Source: Planctomycetota bacterium
GTDB taxonomy: Bacteria > Planctomycetota > UBA1135 > UBA2386
DNA: 64,000 bases
NCBI GenBank assembly: GCA_947444055.1
Contig: CANEYR010000005.1
Coordinates: 1 to 64,000, forward strand
Direction: 5' to 3'
In this document: piece after piece, positions 28,592-38,887 of the stretch
Numbering within the stretch: position 1 is the stretch's first letter
Layout of the letters: each line of letters begins with the position of its first letter
Notes under the pieces: generated by a model
What the model was told of the DNA's origin: nothing
Databases searched by the model: none
What the model saw: only the letters and a program-made list of their open reading frames with translations
Position numbers and translations under genes: made by a program

Positions 28592-30820
28592 ATGCGTTTG
28601 CCCAACCCACTGCTGTTCTCCTCGCTCGCCGCGTTCCTGAGTTTCTTGCCCGCGGCCTACGCCCAGGGCGTCGAGCGACTCACCTACGAGCAGACCAAGA
28701 AGACGATCTTGTGGCAGGGGCCGGTGCCTAAGGCGGTCTGGGCGGTTGATGGTCGGCACCTGGAGATCGACGACACCAAGCCGGTGTGGTTCGATCCGGC
28801 GACGGGTCAAACGAAGGCGAAGCCAATCGACGAGGGCCCGGCGGCCGCCGCCCCAGCGCCGGCGATGCGCAAGGTCGTCGTGGTGCGCGATGGCGATTTG
28901 TGGCTCGACGAACAACCGGTCGGCGGCGGTCGTGGCGGCGCGCGTCGGCGTGCACCGACGGCAGGGCCGGCGGCGGCGCCTGTGCGTGGCGTGCAACTGA
29001 CCACGGATGGCGCCGCCGCTGGTCGGAAGGAAGAAGCGCACCTGAGTCCAAACGGCAGTGCGGCGTCCTTTGTGCGCGGCAACAACTTGTTCGTCGTCGA
29101 TGTCGCAAGCAAGGCGGTGTGGCCCGTCACCAAAGACGGCGGCCCAGAGCTGTTCCATGGCCTGCACGACTGGGTCTATCAAGAGGAGCTGTACGGCCGC
29201 GGCGACTTCCAGGCGCACTGGTGGAATGCGAACGGCTCGATGTGCGCGTTCCTCTCGCTTGACGAGTCGGCAGTGCGCGAGTTCACCATCGTCAACCACG
29301 TGCCGGAGGGCTTCCTCGACCGCGAACGCAGCGTCGTCAGCGAAGTCACCAACTACCCAAAAGCCGGCGATCCGAATCCGTTCGCGCGCTTGTCGATCGC
29401 GCATCGCGATGGCCAGAAGATCGTCGCCGTCGACTTGTCGACCTTCCCGAAGGATGCGCTGGTCGTGCGCGTCGAATGGACGCAGGATGGCAAGACGCTG
29501 CTCGCCACCATCCAGGATCGCATCCAGACGTGGGCCGAGTTGTGTGCCATCGAGCCGACGACGGGGGCGCTGACGAAGTGGATTCGCGAAGAGTCGCCGA
29601 CGTGGGTCAATCGTCCCGAGTCGCCGCGGTGGCTCGAAGACGGCACGTTCTTGTGGCTGTCCGAGCGCACCGGCTACGCCCACGCCTACCACTACGAGAA
29701 GGGCGGCAAGCTGCTGGCGGCGATCACCAGTGGCGAATGGCAGGTGCGCCGTATCGACCGCGTCGACGAGGTGAAGCAGCAACTGTGGTTTGAGGGCACG
29801 AAGGACGGTGCTACGGGTCGGCATCTCTATCGCATCGGGTTCGACGGCAAGGACCTGGTGTCGTTGACGCCCGGCGTCGGCACCCACGAGTACGAACTGT
29901 CGCGCGATGCTGCGTTCGTGCTCGATCGCTGGTCGGCGATGGACCAGCCGACGAAGGTGCGCGTGCTCGATGGCAACAGCGGTGCCGTGGTGCGCGAAGT
30001 CGGCCAGGCGACGAAGGGCGAGGGCGCTAAGACCTACGCGTTCTCGGAACGGCAGCGGCTCTCGATCAAGGCGCGCGATGGCTACGAACTCGATGCCTGC
30101 GTGCAGTTGCCGAGCGGCTGGCAGGAAGGGCAGCGTTACCCCGTGTTCTTGCCGACTTACTCAGGTCCTGATGCGCCGACGGTGCGCGATAGCTGGAGCC
30201 ACTCGACTTACCACCAGTTCTTGACGCAGCAGGGCTTCGTCATTCTGCAAGTGAACGTGCGCTCGGCCAGCGGCCGCGGCCAGGTGCACACCGGCACCTG
30301 CTACAAGCAACTCGGCACCCAGGAGCTGAAGGATCTGGAAGACGCCGTCGACCACGTCGTCGCCAAGTTTGGTGGCGATGCCGCGCGCGTGGCGATCAGT
30401 GGCTGGAGCTACGGCGGGTTCATGTCGGCATACGCGCTGACGCACAGCAACAAGTTCGCCCTCGGTCTCGCCGGTGCCGGTGTGCACGACTGGCGGCTCT
30501 ACGACACCATCTACACCGAGCGCTACATGCAGACGCCGCAGCAGAATCCGACTGGCTACGACGGCACCTCGGTGGTCAAGGCGGCCAAGAACCTGCGCGG
30601 CCACTTGGTGCTGATCCACGGCAGCATGGACGACAATGTGCACTTGCAGAACACCATGCAGCTGCTGTGGGAACTGCAGTCAGCGGGCAAGCAGAACGTC
30701 GAGCTGATGGTCTACCCGCGCTCGCGGCACGGGCTGCACCCAGCGGTCAATGGCCACAGCCACGAGCTGCAGTGGCTGCGGCTGAAGAAGTTGTTGGAGC
30801 CGGTGAACAAGGCTGGCTGA
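28592..30820 (+). CDS. S9 family prolyl oligopeptidase (dipeptidyl peptidase IV-like)
   Basis: ISGWSYGGFMSAYALTH catalytic Ser; HGSMDDNVHLQNT; SRHG; signal peptide. Confidence 0.93.
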   Translation: MRLPNPLLFSSLAAFLSFLPAAYAQGVERLTYEQTKKTILWQGPVPKAVWAVDGRHLEIDDTKPVWFDPATGQTKAKPIDEGPAAAAPAPAMRKVVVVRDGDLWLDEQPVGGGRGGARRRAPTAGPAAAPVRGVQLTTDGAAAGRKEEAHLSPNGSAASFVRGNNLFVVDVASKAVWPVTKDGGPELFHGLHDWVYQEELYGRGDFQAHWWNANGSMCAFLSLDESAVREFTIVNHVPEGFLDRERSVVSEVTNYPKAGDPNPFARLSIAHRDGQKIVAVDLSTFPKDALVVRVEWTQDGKTLLATIQDRIQTWAELCAIEPTTGALTKWIREESPTWVNRPESPRWLEDGTFLWLSERTGYAHAYHYEKGGKLLAAITSGEWQVRRIDRVDEVKQQLWFEGTKDGATGRHLYRIGFDGKDLVSLTPGVGTHEYELSRDAAFVLDRWSAMDQPTKVRVLDGNSGAVVREVGQATKGEGAKTYAFSERQRLSIKARDGYELDACVQLPSGWQEGQRYPVFLPTYSGPDAPTVRDSWSHSTYHQFLTQQGFVILQVNVRSASGRGQVHTGTCYKQLGTQELKDLEDAVDHVVAKFGGDAARVAISGWSYGGFMSAYALTHSNKFALGLAGAGVHDWRLYDTIYTERYMQTPQQNPTGYDGTSVVKAAKNLRGHLVLIHGSMDDNVHLQNTMQLLWELQSAGKQNVELMVYPRSRHGLHPAVNGHSHELQWLRLKKLLEPVNKAG

Positions 30821-30922
30821 TCGTCGATGCCATGGCGCCCTGGCGGCGGCCGTGACTTCTTGAGCGAGAGTGTCTCCCACGTTGTGGCGGCGGGACTTGT
30901 TCGGTAACTTGCTTGCCCCCGA

Positions 30923-31411
30923 ATGTTCGTCCCGACTGAGCTCATGGCGGCCACTGTGCCCGCGGCCAACCAACCCTACGGCAGCTGGGTCAGCGTCGCC
31001 GTCGTCGGCTTGTTGGCCTTCGCGGTGGTCGGCGGGGCGCTGCTCGTGGTGCGCATCATCACGCGCGTGTTCGATCGCATTCACGACAGCCAGAAGCGCT
31101 TGTCGACCTACGAATGTGGGGAAGAGCCGGTCGGGTCGGCGTGGTTTCGTTTCAACAACCGCTTCACCACGGTCGCCTTGGCGTTCTTGGTGTTCGACGT
31201 CGAGCTCGCCTTGTTGTGGCCCGTGTTGCCGCGCTGCCTGCATTGGCTTGGCCAAGGCCAGGGCACCTTGGTGTTCTTCGAGGTCAGCGCCTTCGTCGGC
31301 ACCTTGGCGCTCGGCCTGTTCTGGGTCGCGGCGAAGGGCGGCTTTGCTTGGGACCGAACGGTGGAACCGATCGAGGGCGAGGCCGAAATGGCCCCGCGCG
31401 AACCGTCATGA
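30923..31411 (+). CDS. nuoA: NADH-quinone oxidoreductase subunit A
   Basis: STYECGEEPVGSAWFRFNNRF...LVFDVELALLWP. Confidence 0.95.
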   Translation: MFVPTELMAATVPAANQPYGSWVSVAVVGLLAFAVVGGALLVVRIITRVFDRIHDSQKRLSTYECGEEPVGSAWFRFNNRFTTVALAFLVFDVELALLWPVLPRCLHWLGQGQGTLVFFEVSAFVGTLALGLFWVAAKGGFAWDRTVEPIEGEAEMAPREPS

Positions 31412-31998
31412 ACGACCACACGCAGGAACGTCCGGGCAACCGCCTCGACGAGCAGGTGCACTTCGCCGCCGTCGACGAGTTTTTGGCCTGGGGCAAGGAG
31501 AACTCGCTGTTCTACCTGCTGTTCGCGACGGCCTGCTGCGGCATCGAACTGATGCAGGCAGGAGGGCCGCGCTACGACGTCGATCGCCTCGGCATGATCC
31601 CGCGCGCGACGCCGCGCCAAGCCGACCTGATGATCGTCGCCGGCACCATCACCCACAAAATGGCGGGCCGGGTGCGCACGCTGTGGGAGCAGATGACGGA
31701 ACCGCGCTGGGTCGTCAGCATGGGATCGTGCGCCAACAGCGGTGGCCCGTTCAGCAAGTGGAGCTACTCGGTGTTGAACGGCGTCGACAAGTACGTGCCG
31801 GTCGACGTCTACATCCCCGGTTGCCCACCGCGCCCCGAAGCCTTGATCGATGGCGTGATGGCGTTGCGCGAGCGCGTTCGCAAGTACCGGACTCTGGGTG
31901 TGCGGGAGACAACGCCGCACATCGTCGCGGGTCACGAGGCGCCATTCGGCGGCGGCGGTTGTGCTGTGCCGCCGGTCGTGGAGAAGGCGAAGGAATGA
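31408..31998 (+). CDS. nuoB: NADH-quinone oxidoreductase subunit B
   Basis: TACCGIELMQ, MGSCANSGGPF, VDVYIPGCPPRPEA; ATGA overlap with nuoA. Confidence 0.97.
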   Translation: MNDHTQERPGNRLDEQVHFAAVDEFLAWGKENSLFYLLFATACCGIELMQAGGPRYDVDRLGMIPRATPRQADLMIVAGTITHKMAGRVRTLWEQMTEPRWVVSMGSCANSGGPFSKWSYSVLNGVDKYVPVDVYIPGCPPRPEALIDGVMALRERVRKYRTLGVRETTPHIVAGHEAPFGGGGCAVPPVVEKAKE

Positions 31999-32603
31999 GC
32001 GCGCTCGCTCCGGCGGGGATTGCGGCGAAGGTCACGACGGCGTTCGCTGACGTGCAAGCCAAGACAACCGACAACGGGCAGCCGTTCTTGTTGGTGCCGG
32101 CGGCGGCGTTGCCGGCAGTCGCTCGCTTCGTGCGCGATGACGCGACGCTGCGCTTCGATGCGGTGATGGACCTGACCGGCTACGACGCCTTGAAGTATCC
32201 GAGCACGCCGAGTAGCGATGCGATCGTGGTCGTCTACCTGCTGTTCAGCTACCAGCATCGCCACAAGCTGACTTTGAAGGTGCTGGCACCACGCAGTGAG
32301 TGTGCGGTGCCGACGATGAGTGGCATTTGGCCGGCGGCTATCTACTTCGAACGCGAAGTGTGGGACCTGCTCGGTGTGCACTTTTCCGGCCATCCGTCGC
32401 TGCGGCGCATCATGTGCCCCGAAGACTGGGTCGGGCACGCGCTGCGCAAGGACTACCGCTATCCGGACGACTACCACGGCGTGCTGCATCTGCGCGATGG
32501 GCAGCACTTCGAGAGTTCGCCGCCGCGCGGTGCCGTGCCGGTAGCCGTGCCGCCAGTGGCCGCTCCACCCGGAGCCGTGCCCCCCGCTGGAGGTGCGGCA
32601 TGA
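31995..32603 (+). CDS. nuoC: NADH-quinone oxidoreductase subunit C (Pro/Ala-rich C-terminal tail)
   Basis: EREVWDLLGVHFSGHPSLRRIMCPEDWVGHALRKDY. Confidence 0.95.
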   Translation: MSALAPAGIAAKVTTAFADVQAKTTDNGQPFLLVPAAALPAVARFVRDDATLRFDAVMDLTGYDALKYPSTPSSDAIVVVYLLFSYQHRHKLTLKVLAPRSECAVPTMSGIWPAAIYFEREVWDLLGVHFSGHPSLRRIMCPEDWVGHALRKDYRYPDDYHGVLHLRDGQHFESSPPRGAVPVAVPPVAAPPGAVPPAGGAA

Positions 32604-33787
32604 CGATCGAAGCGATGACGCCCAACGGCGAGCGCATGACGCTCAACATGGGGCCGCACCATCCAGCGACCCATGGTGTCTTGCGCATCGTCGTCGAGAG
32701 CGATGGCGAGGTCGTCGCCACCTGCACGCCCGACCACGGCTACCTGCATCGTTCCATCGAGAAGATCGGCGAGTGCATCGATTGGCCGCTGTTCGTGCCC
32801 TACACCGATCGCGTCGACTACGTCTGCGCGATGAACGCCAACCTCGCCTACTGCCTCGCCGTCGAGCAGTTGTTGGCGACGGACGCGGCGAGTGCCGTGA
32901 AGGTGCCGCTGCGCGGCGAGTGCATCCGGGTCTTGGTCGCCGAACTCAACCGCATCAGCAGCCACCTGGTCGCGGTCGGCGCGATGGCGATGGACGTCGG
33001 CGCTTACACGCCGTTCTTGCACGCGATCGCGCAACGCGAACTGGTCAACGACATCTTCGAGAAGCTGTGCGGCCAGCGGCTGACCTACAACTACGTCACC
33101 ATCGGCGGCGTCGCCTTCGACCTGTATGCGCAGGCGAGCGAGGAAATCACGCGCTTCCTCGACCAGTTCGAACGCGAGATGGTGCGCTTCAACAAGCTGA
33201 TCACCACCAGCACGATCTTTCGCGATCGCTGCGCGTCGGTGGCTCCCGTCAGTGCCGCCGAAGCGATCGCGTGGGGCTTGGTCGGGCCGAACCTGCGCGG
33301 CAGTGGCGTCGATTGGGATCTGCGGCGCGACGAGAGCTACGGCCTCTATGGCCAGCTCGCCGTGCGCGTGCCTGTGGGCCAGTGTTTTGCCGGCCGCCAT
33401 GGCAAGGTCGGCGATTGCTTTGACCGCTACGTGGTCCGCTTGCTCGAGATCCAAGAGTCCGTGCGCTTGTGCCGCGAGACCCTGAAGCTGCTGCCGCCAC
33501 CGGCGGTGAAGGCCAACGATCCGACCGGTGGCTACCAAGCGGACGTCAGCCGGCAGCTGAAGAAACCGCCGAAGGGCGAAGTGCATTGCCGCACCGAAGC
33601 GCCGCGCGGTGAGATGGGCTACTTCCTCGTCAGCGATGGCACCAAGGTGCCGTACCGAGTGCGCTGCCGCACCGGTTCGTTCTCAGCAGCAGGCATCTTC
33701 CACAAGGTGATGCGCGGCATCTTCCTGGCCGACGTCGTCACCGTGATCGGCAGCTTCGACATTGTGGTGCCGGAGATCGATCGATGA
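32600..33787 (+). CDS. nuoD: NADH-quinone oxidoreductase subunit D
   Basis: NMGPHHPATHGVLRIVVE, DHGYLHRSIEKIGE, ELNRISSHLVAVG. Confidence 0.97.
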   Translation: MTIEAMTPNGERMTLNMGPHHPATHGVLRIVVESDGEVVATCTPDHGYLHRSIEKIGECIDWPLFVPYTDRVDYVCAMNANLAYCLAVEQLLATDAASAVKVPLRGECIRVLVAELNRISSHLVAVGAMAMDVGAYTPFLHAIAQRELVNDIFEKLCGQRLTYNYVTIGGVAFDLYAQASEEITRFLDQFEREMVRFNKLITTSTIFRDRCASVAPVSAAEAIAWGLVGPNLRGSGVDWDLRRDESYGLYGQLAVRVPVGQCFAGRHGKVGDCFDRYVVRLLEIQESVRLCRETLKLLPPPAVKANDPTGGYQADVSRQLKKPPKGEVHCRTEAPRGEMGYFLVSDGTKVPYRVRCRTGSFSAAGIFHKVMRGIFLADVVTVIGSFDIVVPEIDR

Positions 33788-35190
33788 ACGGGCTCGGCTA
33801 CGGCGTCGATGGTCTCTCGCACTGGTTCGTGGGCATCGGCATGCCGGCCTGGCTCGCCGTCACGATGGCGGTGCTGTTGCTGTGGATTGCACCGATGCTC
33901 GTGGTGGTGTTCCCGATCGCCGCCCTCGGGCAGATCTTCGAACGCAAAATCGCCGCGGCCATACAGCGACGCGTTGGCCCCAACACCGTCGGCCTCGATG
34001 GCCCCCTGCGGTTCGCCTTTCGCGCGATCCTGTGTTTCCTGCCGCGCGCGCGCCAGGACCGCGTGTTCGCTGCGTTCTGCAAACTGCCCGTCGTGCGCAC
34101 GATCTTGAAGGTCTCGCAGCGGCTGGGTCTTGGCCAATTGGTCGCCGACGGCGTCAAGATGCTCGGCAAGGAAGACATCGTGCCAAGCGGTGCCGATGGG
34201 TTGGTGTTCCGCATGGCGCCGTACTTGGCCTTGGTCGGCGCCTTCGTGCCGTTCTGCGTCGTGCCGTTCACGCAGCACATGGTGATGCTGGAGACTTCCG
34301 TTGGCGCGCTGTTCGCGATCGCGGTGTCCGGCATCGTCGTCGTCGCGCTGAAGATGGCTGGCTGGGGCTCTGGCAACAAATGGTCGCTGCTCGGTGGCAT
34401 GCGCGCCGTCGCCCAGCTCGTCAGCTACGAAGTGCCAGTTGGTCTCGCGGTCGCGGGCGTCGTGCTGTGGTGCGGGTCGATGGACTTGCACGTGATCGTT
34501 GGACAGCAGTACCAGCCGGGCGTGTTCTCGATGGTCGGCTGGAACCTGCTGCAGAGTCCGTTCCTGTTGCTGCTCGCCGTGGTCTTCTTCATCGCCGGGC
34601 TCGCCGAGTGCCAGCGGTCGCCGTTCGACATGGCGGAGGCGGAGAGCGAACTGGTGTCGGGCTTCAACACCGAGTACTCGGGGCTGCGGTGGGGCATGTT
34701 CGCGATGGCGGAGTACACCGAGATGCTGCTGATCGGGGCGCTGTTCGCGACGCTGTTTCTCGGCGGCTACCAGAGTCCGTTGTGCGAAGAGTGGATCGTC
34801 GGCCTGCCGGTGCTGCTGGAGACCTTCGTGCATCTCGCGCTGTTCGTCGGCAAGGTCGCGGTGACGTTCCTCGTGATGATGTGGATTCGTTGGACGCTGC
34901 CGCGCTTTCGCGTCGACCAGGTGATGCGGTTGTCGTGGCTCAAGCTGGTGCCGATCTGCCTGGTCTGCCTGCTCGGGCTCGCAGTGACGATGGTGAGTTC
35001 TGGCGGCACGGTGCTCGGGGCGCCGTTTGGCCGCTTGCCAGCCAGTCCGCATGCGGACCTTGGTCTGATCGGTCGTCTGGTTGCTTGGGCGATTCCGGTG
35101 GCGGTCGTGTTGGGCCTGGTGCGCGCTTCCCGCAAGAAGCACGGCCAACTGCATCCAGCTCTGCGGCAACTAACAGGAGGCGGCTCGTGA
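33784..35190 (+). CDS. nuoH: NADH-quinone oxidoreductase subunit H
   Basis: ERKIAAAIQRRVGPNTVG, AECQRSPFDMAEAESELVSGFNTEYSG. Confidence 0.97.
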   Translation: MNGLGYGVDGLSHWFVGIGMPAWLAVTMAVLLLWIAPMLVVVFPIAALGQIFERKIAAAIQRRVGPNTVGLDGPLRFAFRAILCFLPRARQDRVFAAFCKLPVVRTILKVSQRLGLGQLVADGVKMLGKEDIVPSGADGLVFRMAPYLALVGAFVPFCVVPFTQHMVMLETSVGALFAIAVSGIVVVALKMAGWGSGNKWSLLGGMRAVAQLVSYEVPVGLAVAGVVLWCGSMDLHVIVGQQYQPGVFSMVGWNLLQSPFLLLLAVVFFIAGLAECQRSPFDMAEAESELVSGFNTEYSGLRWGMFAMAEYTEMLLIGALFATLFLGGYQSPLCEEWIVGLPVLLETFVHLALFVGKVAVTFLVMMWIRWTLPRFRVDQVMRLSWLKLVPICLVCLLGLAVTMVSSGGTVLGAPFGRLPASPHADLGLIGRLVAWAIPVAVVLGLVRASRKKHGQLHPALRQLTGGGS

Positions 35191-35990
35191 TCCTCGCGTG
35201 GGTGAATGATGTCTACGAAGGCATTGGCTCGTTCTTGACCGGCATGCGAACCACCGGGCGCTTTCTCGTCGAGAACCTGCGCAATGAAGGTGGTGCCGCG
35301 GCCCTGACGCGTCAGTACCCGGAGCAGCCAGCCGAAGTGGTTGGCGATCGTCAGCGTGGTCACCTCGTCAACGACGCCAAGCGCTGCATCATTTGCCACG
35401 CTTGCGACGCGGTGTGCCCCGTCGACTGCTTCCGCATGGCGGGCGAACGCGATGGCGACAACAAGATTCGCGCCTCGCTGTTCGACATCGACCTTAGCAA
35501 GTGCATCTATTGTGGCCTGTGCGTGCGCGCCTGCCCGACGGACTCGCTGTCGATGACGGCGACGTTCGAACTGGACCCGCGACACCTTGGCCAGCGGTTT
35601 TTGTTCCGTCGCAATTCGTCGCAACTGCAACAGCACCTCGATGCGCCCGACATGGATCGGCTGCATCGGTTGGCAGCGGCGCCGCGCGAGCAGTTGTCCG
35701 CCGACGATCGCACGTGGCTCGAGGCCCACATCGATGCGGAAGGGCCGCACCTGATCGGCATCTACGGTCTTGGCTACTTCACGCCGGAGCAGAAGCAAGT
35801 CGCCGACGCCGAACGCGAAGCGAAGAAGAAGGCGAAGGATGCGGCGGCCGCCGCTGCCAAGGCCAAGGCCGCCAGCGCCGCCGCTGCGGCTGCTGCCGCT
35901 GCCGCTGCCGCTGCTGCTGCCGCTGCTGCCGTCCCGGCAGCGAGCCCGCTCGAACCGCAGCGAACCCCACCGGACGGAGCCAGTCCGTGA
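35187..35990 (+). CDS. nuoI: NADH-quinone oxidoreductase subunit I (2x4Fe-4S) with polyalanine C-terminal tail
   Basis: CIICHACDAVCPVDC and CIYCGLCVRACPTDS; GTGA overlap with nuoH. Confidence 0.95.
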   Translation: MILAWVNDVYEGIGSFLTGMRTTGRFLVENLRNEGGAAALTRQYPEQPAEVVGDRQRGHLVNDAKRCIICHACDAVCPVDCFRMAGERDGDNKIRASLFDIDLSKCIYCGLCVRACPTDSLSMTATFELDPRHLGQRFLFRRNSSQLQQHLDAPDMDRLHRLAAAPREQLSADDRTWLEAHIDAEGPHLIGIYGLGYFTPEQKQVADAEREAKKKAKDAAAAAAKAKAASAAAAAAAAAAAAAAAAAAVPAASPLEPQRTPPDGASP

Positions 35991-36535
35991 TCGAATCGCT
36001 GCTGTTCTGGCTGTGCTGTGCGATGGTTTTAGTTGGTGCACTGGGGGCAGCCCTGGTGCGCAATGTGTTCCACGCCGCCTTGCTGCTCGGGCTGTGCCTG
36101 CTCGGGGTCGCCGGTCTCTACCTGTTCCTCGAACAACCGTGGCTCGCCTGCGTGCAGGTGATCGTCTACATCGGCGGCGTGCTGGTGCTGATCCTGTTCG
36201 CCACCTTGTTCAGCGCCGATGCGATGGGCACCGAGCAGCGGCGCCGGGTCACGACGCTGGTCATCGGCAGCGGTGCGGGTGCGCTCGCCCTCGTGCTCGC
36301 TTGGCGCATGGCCACGGTTGGCATGCAGAACGGGGTCGGCTTGCAGCCAACTCGCAGTGAACCCGGCATGGTGCCGGACGCGATGGCCGGCAGCACCAAC
36401 ACCGTCGGCGACCTGTTGGTTGGCGATTGGTTCGTGCCGTTCTTGGCCGCGGGTCTGTTGCTGACCGTCGCCTTGGTCGGCGCCGTCATCACGGTGCAGC
36501 GCTTTCGTGTGCGTGCGGAGGCGGAGCGTGCTTGA
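35987..36535 (+). CDS. nuoJ: NADH-quinone oxidoreductase subunit J
   Basis: QVIVYIGGVLVLILFATLF. Confidence 0.93.
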   Translation: MIESLLFWLCCAMVLVGALGAALVRNVFHAALLLGLCLLGVAGLYLFLEQPWLACVQVIVYIGGVLVLILFATLFSADAMGTEQRRRVTTLVIGSGAGALALVLAWRMATVGMQNGVGLQPTRSEPGMVPDAMAGSTNTVGDLLVGDWFVPFLAAGLLLTVALVGAVITVQRFRVRAEAERA

Positions 36536-36854
36536 GTTCTCGCCAGACCGTCTCGATGCCTACTTGGCCATCTCGACGGTGTTGTTCGCCGCGGGCGTGC
36601 TGGCCGCGACCACGCGTCGCAACGCCATCGGCTTGCTGATCGGCCTCGAGCTGTTGTTGAACGCCGCGGCGCTGCAGTTTGCGGCGTATGGCCGCTTTCG
36701 CGCCTCGGCTACCGATCCGCAGGGGCAGACGGCCGCGGTGTTCGTGATCGTCGTCGCCGCGGCGGAGGCGGCGTTGGCGTTGGCCATGTTGTTCGCGGTC
36801 TACAAGACGACGCGCGATGTCGATCTCGAAAAGACGCGGGAGCTGCGTTCGTGA
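36528..36854 (+). CDS. nuoK: NADH-quinone oxidoreductase subunit K
   Basis: NAIGLLIGLELLLNAAALQF...FVIVVAAAEAALALAM. Confidence 0.93.
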   Translation: MLEFSPDRLDAYLAISTVLFAAGVLAATTRRNAIGLLIGLELLLNAAALQFAAYGRFRASATDPQGQTAAVFVIVVAAAEAALALAMLFAVYKTTRDVDLEKTRELRS

Positions 36855-38887
36855 GCACGGGTGCGTTGTCGGTCGTGGTGTGGTTGTTGCCGCTCGTCAC
36901 GGCCGTCGTGGTTGGCTGCCTGCGCAGCGCCAAGCTCGCTCATTACGCCGCGGCCGCGGCGATGGCGGTGGCGGCGGTGCTGGCGGCGAGCATGGCGGTG
37001 ACCGTCGTCGGCGGCGGAGTGGCCGTGCAGGGCCCGCACGCGCTGTGGCTCGACCTCGGCTCGTTCACGTTGGGCGTCGGCACCTTGATCGATCCGATGT
37101 CGGCGGTGATGGCGACCATTGTCTGCGTGCTGGCGGCGGTGGTGCTCGTCTTCAACGCCTGGTACATGCACGACGACCCACTCGCCGCGCGTTTCCCGTG
37201 GCAGTTCTGCGGCTTCGTCGCGGCCATGCTCGGGGTCGTGCTCAGCGACAACCTGTTCCTGACCTTTTGTTGTTGGGAACTGGTCGGCCTTGGCAGCTAC
37301 CTGTTGATTGGCTTTTGGTTCGACAAGCCGGCGGCGAGTGACGATCCCGACTACCAGAGCAACAAGGGCCGAGGTGCGCGCGGCGTGTTGGAACACCAGC
37401 TCAGCCCCGCGCACGCGCAGCTGAAAGCGTTTGTGATGAACCGCGTCGGCGACGCGGGCTTCTTGCTTGGCATCGGCGCCTTGTTGGTGGCGTCGTTGTT
37501 GGCGGGGCGCAGCGGTGACGTGCTCGCCTTCTCGCAACTGGCGACGTTGGCCAGTGCCGAGCCCGTCGGCACGGCCACGTTCCTTGGTTTGTCGGCGAGC
37601 AGTCTGCTGGGGCTCGGCGCGCTCGGCATCTTCGCGGGCGCCATCGGCAAGAGTGCGCAGTTCCCTTTGCACACCTGGCTGCCCGACGCGATGCAGGGGC
37701 CAACGACCGCTTCCTCGATCATTCACGCGGCGACGATGGTGGCGGCCGGCGTGTTCTTGGTGGCGCGCTGTTACCCGCTGTTCTCCCCGGATGCGCTGCT
37801 GGTCGTCGGCTGGACGGGTGGCATCACGTGCCTGCTCGCGGCCTCGATTGCCTGCGTTCAGTGGGACCTGAAGGCCGTGCTCGCCTACTCGACCGTCAGC
37901 CAACTCGGGTTGATGTTCGTTGGGCTGGCGGCGGGCGCTGCCCACGGTGGCCGCGACGCTGGCCTGGCCCACCTGTTCACGCACGCGTTTGCGAAGTGCC
38001 TGCTGTTCTTGTGTGCCGGGGCGGTCATCCACGCCGTGCACGGTTGCCAAGATCTGCATCGCTTGGGCGGGCTGAGGAAGCGCATGCCGATCACGGCGTG
38101 GGCCAGTCTGCTGGCGGTGTTGGCCCTCGGCGGCTTCCCGCTGCTGAGCGGATTCTTCAGCAAGGACGCGGTGCTGGCGGCGTCGCTGTCGGCAGCACTC
38201 GCCGACGGCGGTGCTGCCTATGGACCGTTCGTGTTGGCCAGTGTCGGCAGCTTGCTGACGGCGGCCTACATGCTGCGTTGGTGGCTGTCGATCTTCGCAG
38301 GGCGAGAACGCGATGCCGAGCTCGTGCACCATGCGCACGATCCGAGCCCCGCCGCGGCGATCGCGATGTGCGTGCTGCTGCCGTTCACCTTGGCGTTGCC
38401 GTGGACGATCGGCGATTGGCTGCATGTGCAGCACGGCGAGACGCACGGCCCGGCGATGGTGTTGGCGCTGTCGCTGCTGGCGATCGGCGGCGTCTTCGCA
38501 GGCTGGGTGTTCTGGTGGGCGCCATCGAAGGGCCACGACGTTGCCGGTGCTTTGGCCACAAACCTGCGGCGCTTGCACGTGGCCTGCAGTGAGCTGTGGG
38601 GCATCGACCGCTTGTGGGATCGCGTGTTCACGCGCGGCCTTGGGCAAACGCTCGCCAAGGCCACCGCCAGGCTCGACCTCGGCAGTGCCGAGCGGCTCGC
38701 TGCGCTGCAGGATGTCGCCAACGCGCCGGATGAAGTGTCACTCGATGGCTTGGTCGACGATGCCGCGCGCGGAGCTTGGCGGCTCGGGCGCGCTGGCTCG
38801 TGGTTTCACGGCGGTGGGCTCACCGTCTACGTCACCGCGGCGTTCGTGCTCGCGACCGTGGCCGCATTGGTGGGGGCGTTGCAATGA
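36851..38887 (+). CDS. nuoL: NADH-quinone oxidoreductase subunit L
   Basis: GKSAQFPLHTWLPDAMQGPTTASSIIHAATMVAAGVFL. Confidence 0.97.
   Translation: MSTGALSVVVWLLPLVTAVVVGCLRSAKLAHYAAAAAMAVAAVLAASMAVTVVGGGVAVQGPHALWLDLGSFTLGVGTLIDPMSAVMATIVCVLAAVVLVFNAWYMHDDPLAARFPWQFCGFVAAMLGVVLSDNLFLTFCCWELVGLGSYLLIGFWFDKPAASDDPDYQSNKGRGARGVLEHQLSPAHAQLKAFVMNRVGDAGFLLGIGALLVASLLAGRSGDVLAFSQLATLASAEPVGTATFLGLSASSLLGLGALGIFAGAIGKSAQFPLHTWLPDAMQGPTTASSIIHAATMVAAGVFLVARCYPLFSPDALLVVGWTGGITCLLAASIACVQWDLKAVLAYSTVSQLGLMFVGLAAGAAHGGRDAGLAHLFTHAFAKCLLFLCAGAVIHAVHGCQDLHRLGGLRKRMPITAWASLLAVLALGGFPLLSGFFSKDAVLAASLSAALADGGAAYGPFVLASVGSLLTAAYMLRWWLSIFAGRERDAELVHHAHDPSPAAAIAMCVLLPFTLALPWTIGDWLHVQHGETHGPAMVLALSLLAIGGVFAGWVFWWAPSKGHDVAGALATNLRRLHVACSELWGIDRLWDRVFTRGLGQTLAKATARLDLGSAERLAALQDVANAPDEVSLDGLVDDAARGAWRLGRAGSWFHGGGLTVYVTAAFVLATVAALVGALQ

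Noticed and set aside
33619-35169. 516-aa minus-strand ORF
   Set aside because: Antisense to nuoH; shadow ORF.
36800-38647. 615-aa minus-strand ORF
   Set aside because: Antisense to nuoL; no domains, Arg/Gln-rich shadow translation.
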